This document shows, piece after piece, positions 7,864 through 9,101 of a stretch of 9,101 nt of DNA. A program made the position numbers and the translations under genes. The stretch comes from Prosthecobacter sp. (GTDB taxonomy: Bacteria; Verrucomicrobiota; Verrucomicrobiia; Verrucomicrobiales; Verrucomicrobiaceae), in the NCBI GenBank assembly GCA_025869455.1, contig JAOZVT010000612.1, forward strand, positions 1 through 9,101, written 5' to 3'. The first letter of the stretch is position 1. Each line of letters begins with the position of its first letter. The notes under the pieces were generated by a model, which saw only the letters and a program-made list of their open reading frames with translations, searched no databases and was not told the origin of the DNA.

Positions 7864-8879
7864 CTTTGAGGGGGACGTGCGGTGAGATGTACCATGGCTT
7901 CGAGAACTCTGGCTCTTTGCTCCGAGGTCAATATCAGAAAGCGATCTCGCTGAGGTTGGGTGTCGCCTTTTTTAGGAAGAGAAAAGCGGGTGAATCCGTC
8001 ATCTTCCACGGAGACTTGCCCCTTGCGAGAAAGACCGAAGTAGCCGCGATCTGGAAACACAGCATACAACACGCTGCTTTGATCCCAGCAGGGGCGATCA
8101 TGCTCTGGGCCGCTGTGGAGCAGGTAGGCTTCTTTGACGATGTGATGTTCTATATAGCCGAAGTCTTGGGCAATGCTTTGACGCGGGTAAGGCAGCGAGA
8201 CACCGATTTCGAAACCGCTCCAAACAATGGGCACTTGCTTCGGCCATTGGCGGGCCACGGTTTGCATGGCGGGGATGCCATTGATGACGTTGGCCTCCAG
8301 GAAATGATTATTGGCGTCAATGGTCTCAAAAGCACCAGCCATGATGGACAGTAACTTGACCTTTTGCCGAATGAGAGCTGGGCCATCGAGGGGGGAATGC
8401 GCGTCCGCTTTGGAGAGAAGCAGGTTGGCCATGTTGGAGGCAATGCCCACACTTACGATGCTAACACTTTGATCTGGTTGTGCTGCCAGAAGTCGGCGTA
8501 ACAAAGCAACAGCTTCTTCGGCCTCATCATTGTTGCGTATGTCGTGCTTATAGTTAGGTGAATCGGCGAGTTGGAGATACTTGCTGTCGCGCTTTTGCGC
8601 GGTCTCATCATAAGTGACTCCAATGGGCAGGTTGGGTCGTCCGTAAAAAGTGTTTTCGGCATCCACAAAGGCGGCTGTCTGTGGATTTAGCTTGGAGATT
8701 GTCACGCCTAACAACTCACAGGCACCGCGATCTGCGAGTGAATGACACATGGCCAAAGCTAACACGTCATCCACATCGCCAGTGATGTCGGTATCGAAGA
8801 TAAGGCGTGGTTTTTCTGCATGTGCACCACTGATGGCGGCACACAACAGAGCAATGAAAAGGACGGCAGATTTCTTCAT
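7860..8879 (-). CDS. Secreted nucleoside hydrolase, first of tandem
   Basis: A 339-residue PF01156-type nucleoside hydrolase. I choose the ATG at 8879 because it opens a clean signal peptide (MKKSAVLFIALLCAAISGAHA, cleaved before EKP) and has GGAGGAG 11 nt upstream. An in-frame start 18 codons earlier (8933) would add non-signal sequence and run into the permease gene. The aspartate motif is at 29-38 (DTDITGDVDD), VGIASN at 144-149, IMAGAF at 179-184 and E195-A-N197 in the ribose-binding region. HDRPCWDQSSVLYA (260-273) carries the late aspartate as W265-D266. The PDRGYF (276-281) and VEDDG elements are shared with the third hydrolase, its closest relative here. It starts 4 nt after the transporter permease, implying that cleavage products feed that transporter. 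Confidence 0.9.
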   Translation of the reverse strand: MKKSAVLFIALLCAAISGAHAEKPRLIFDTDITGDVDDVLALAMCHSLADRGACELLGVTISKLNPQTAAFVDAENTFYGRPNLPIGVTYDETAQKRDSKYLQLADSPNYKHDIRNNDEAEEAVALLRRLLAAQPDQSVSIVSVGIASNMANLLLSKADAHSPLDGPALIRQKVKLLSIMAGAFETIDANNHFLEANVINGIPAMQTVARQWPKQVPIVWSGFEIGVSLPYPRQSIAQDFGYIEHHIVKEAYLLHSGPEHDRPCWDQSSVLYAVFPDRGYFGLSRKGQVSVEDDGFTRFSLPKKGDTQPQRDRFLILTSEQRARVLEAMVHLTARPPQR

Positions 8880-8883
8880 AACC

Positions 8884-9101
8884 TTATTTTCTCCTCCAAG
8901 TATCTGCCAGCACGGCTGCAACGATGACGGCACCCGTGACGACTCGTTTCACAGGTTCGGATGCCCCGATCTGCACCAAGCCGGCTTCCAGTGTAGCGAT
9001 GATGAGCACACCGAGGAAGGTCTTCACCACGGAACCACGCCCGCCCGTGAGGCTGGTGCCTCCGACCACCACGGCGGCGATTGCTGAGAGCTCAAAACCC
9101 A
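8884..9101 (-). CDS. RbsC-like sugar ABC transporter permease (C-terminus only)
   Basis: The 71 complete C-terminal codons read GFELSAIAAVVVGGTSLTGG and onward to LADTWRRK before a TAA at 8884-8886; the gene continues past the right edge. AIAAVVVGGTSLTGGRG is the hallmark segment of the RbsC/AraH/XylH branch of inner-membrane permeases (PF02653), comparable to AIAAVVLGGTSLAGGKG in ribose permeases. Two hydrophobic segments follow (about FLGVLIIATLEAGLV and VVTGAVIVAAVLA), the expected last membrane helices. In this family the permease works with a sugar-binding protein and an ATPase, presumably encoded just outside the window. The internal GTG at 9072 is not a start. Ribose as substrate is plausible given the downstream hydrolases, but it is not provable from this fragment. 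Confidence 0.88.
   Translation of the reverse strand, partial: GFELSAIAAVVVGGTSLTGGRGSVVKTFLGVLIIATLEAGLVQIGASEPVKRVVTGAVIVAAVLADTWRRK
8891..8897 (-). promoter_or_regulatory. Ribosome binding site of first nucleoside hydrolase
   Basis: On the - strand this reads GGAGGAG, 11 nt before the ATG at 8879. It lies inside the last codons of the permease gene. It settles the start choice and is the only strong Shine-Dalgarno among the three hydrolase genes. Confidence 0.75.

Noticed and set aside
7866..8354. A 162-residue open frame on the + strand opposite the first hydrolase
   Set aside because: It is antisense to a well-supported enzyme gene and shows no recognisable motif or ribosome binding site; it is a shadow frame.
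8880..8933. Longer N-terminus for the first hydrolase, from an in-frame ATG at 8933
   Set aside because: It would overlap the permease gene and place 18 non-hydrophobic residues before a perfect signal peptide. The ATG at 8879 has a good Shine-Dalgarno.
8884..9072. A separate 62-residue protein starting at GTG 9072
   Set aside because: The frame continues to the right edge and encodes the conserved AIAAVVVGGTSL segment of RbsC-type permeases, so this is the end of a larger gene.

Overview
The window looks like chromosomal DNA from a Verrucomicrobia-type bacterium (Prosthecobacter/Verrucomicrobium-like). This rests on a giant surface protein with autotransporter-type beta-strand repeats and a PEP-CTERM tail (VPEPGRG, hydrophobic stretch, RRRR), and on a cluster of secreted nucleoside hydrolases. 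The phylum is an inference; there is no rRNA or marker gene here.

Positions 1-5766 (+ strand) hold the 3' part of one very large open reading frame that is already open at base 1. The visible 1921 residues are Gly/Thr/Ser/Asn-rich beta-repeat sequence with six clear copies of the autotransporter-associated beta-strand repeat (PATR). A second ladder of about 26-38 residues per rung built on a (V/I)G(D/K) motif follows, and the protein ends in a PEP-CTERM sorting signal. There is no outer-membrane autotransporter barrel. A strong 14-bp hairpin at 5777-5808, with A-run and T-run flanks, separates this gene from a convergent operon and should terminate both.

Positions 5828-9101 (- strand, read from the right edge leftward) hold the end of an RbsC-like sugar ABC-transporter permease. 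Three tandem paralogous nucleoside hydrolases (PF01156 family) follow, each with its own signal peptide. Junctions are tight: a 4-nt gap, a 4-nt ATGA overlap and a 17-nt gap, so this is almost certainly one transcript. The likely logic is that exported hydrolases cleave nucleosides or related N-ribosides outside the cytoplasm and the RbsC-type transporter imports the released sugar (or related molecule). The first and third hydrolases are close relatives. The middle one is divergent and keeps the canonical His-Asp pair that the other two appear to have replaced with Trp-Asp.

No tRNA, rRNA, CRISPR, insertion sequence or origin was seen. Promoters of both transcription units lie outside the window. 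The only intergenic gap of note is 61 bp and is taken up by the terminator.
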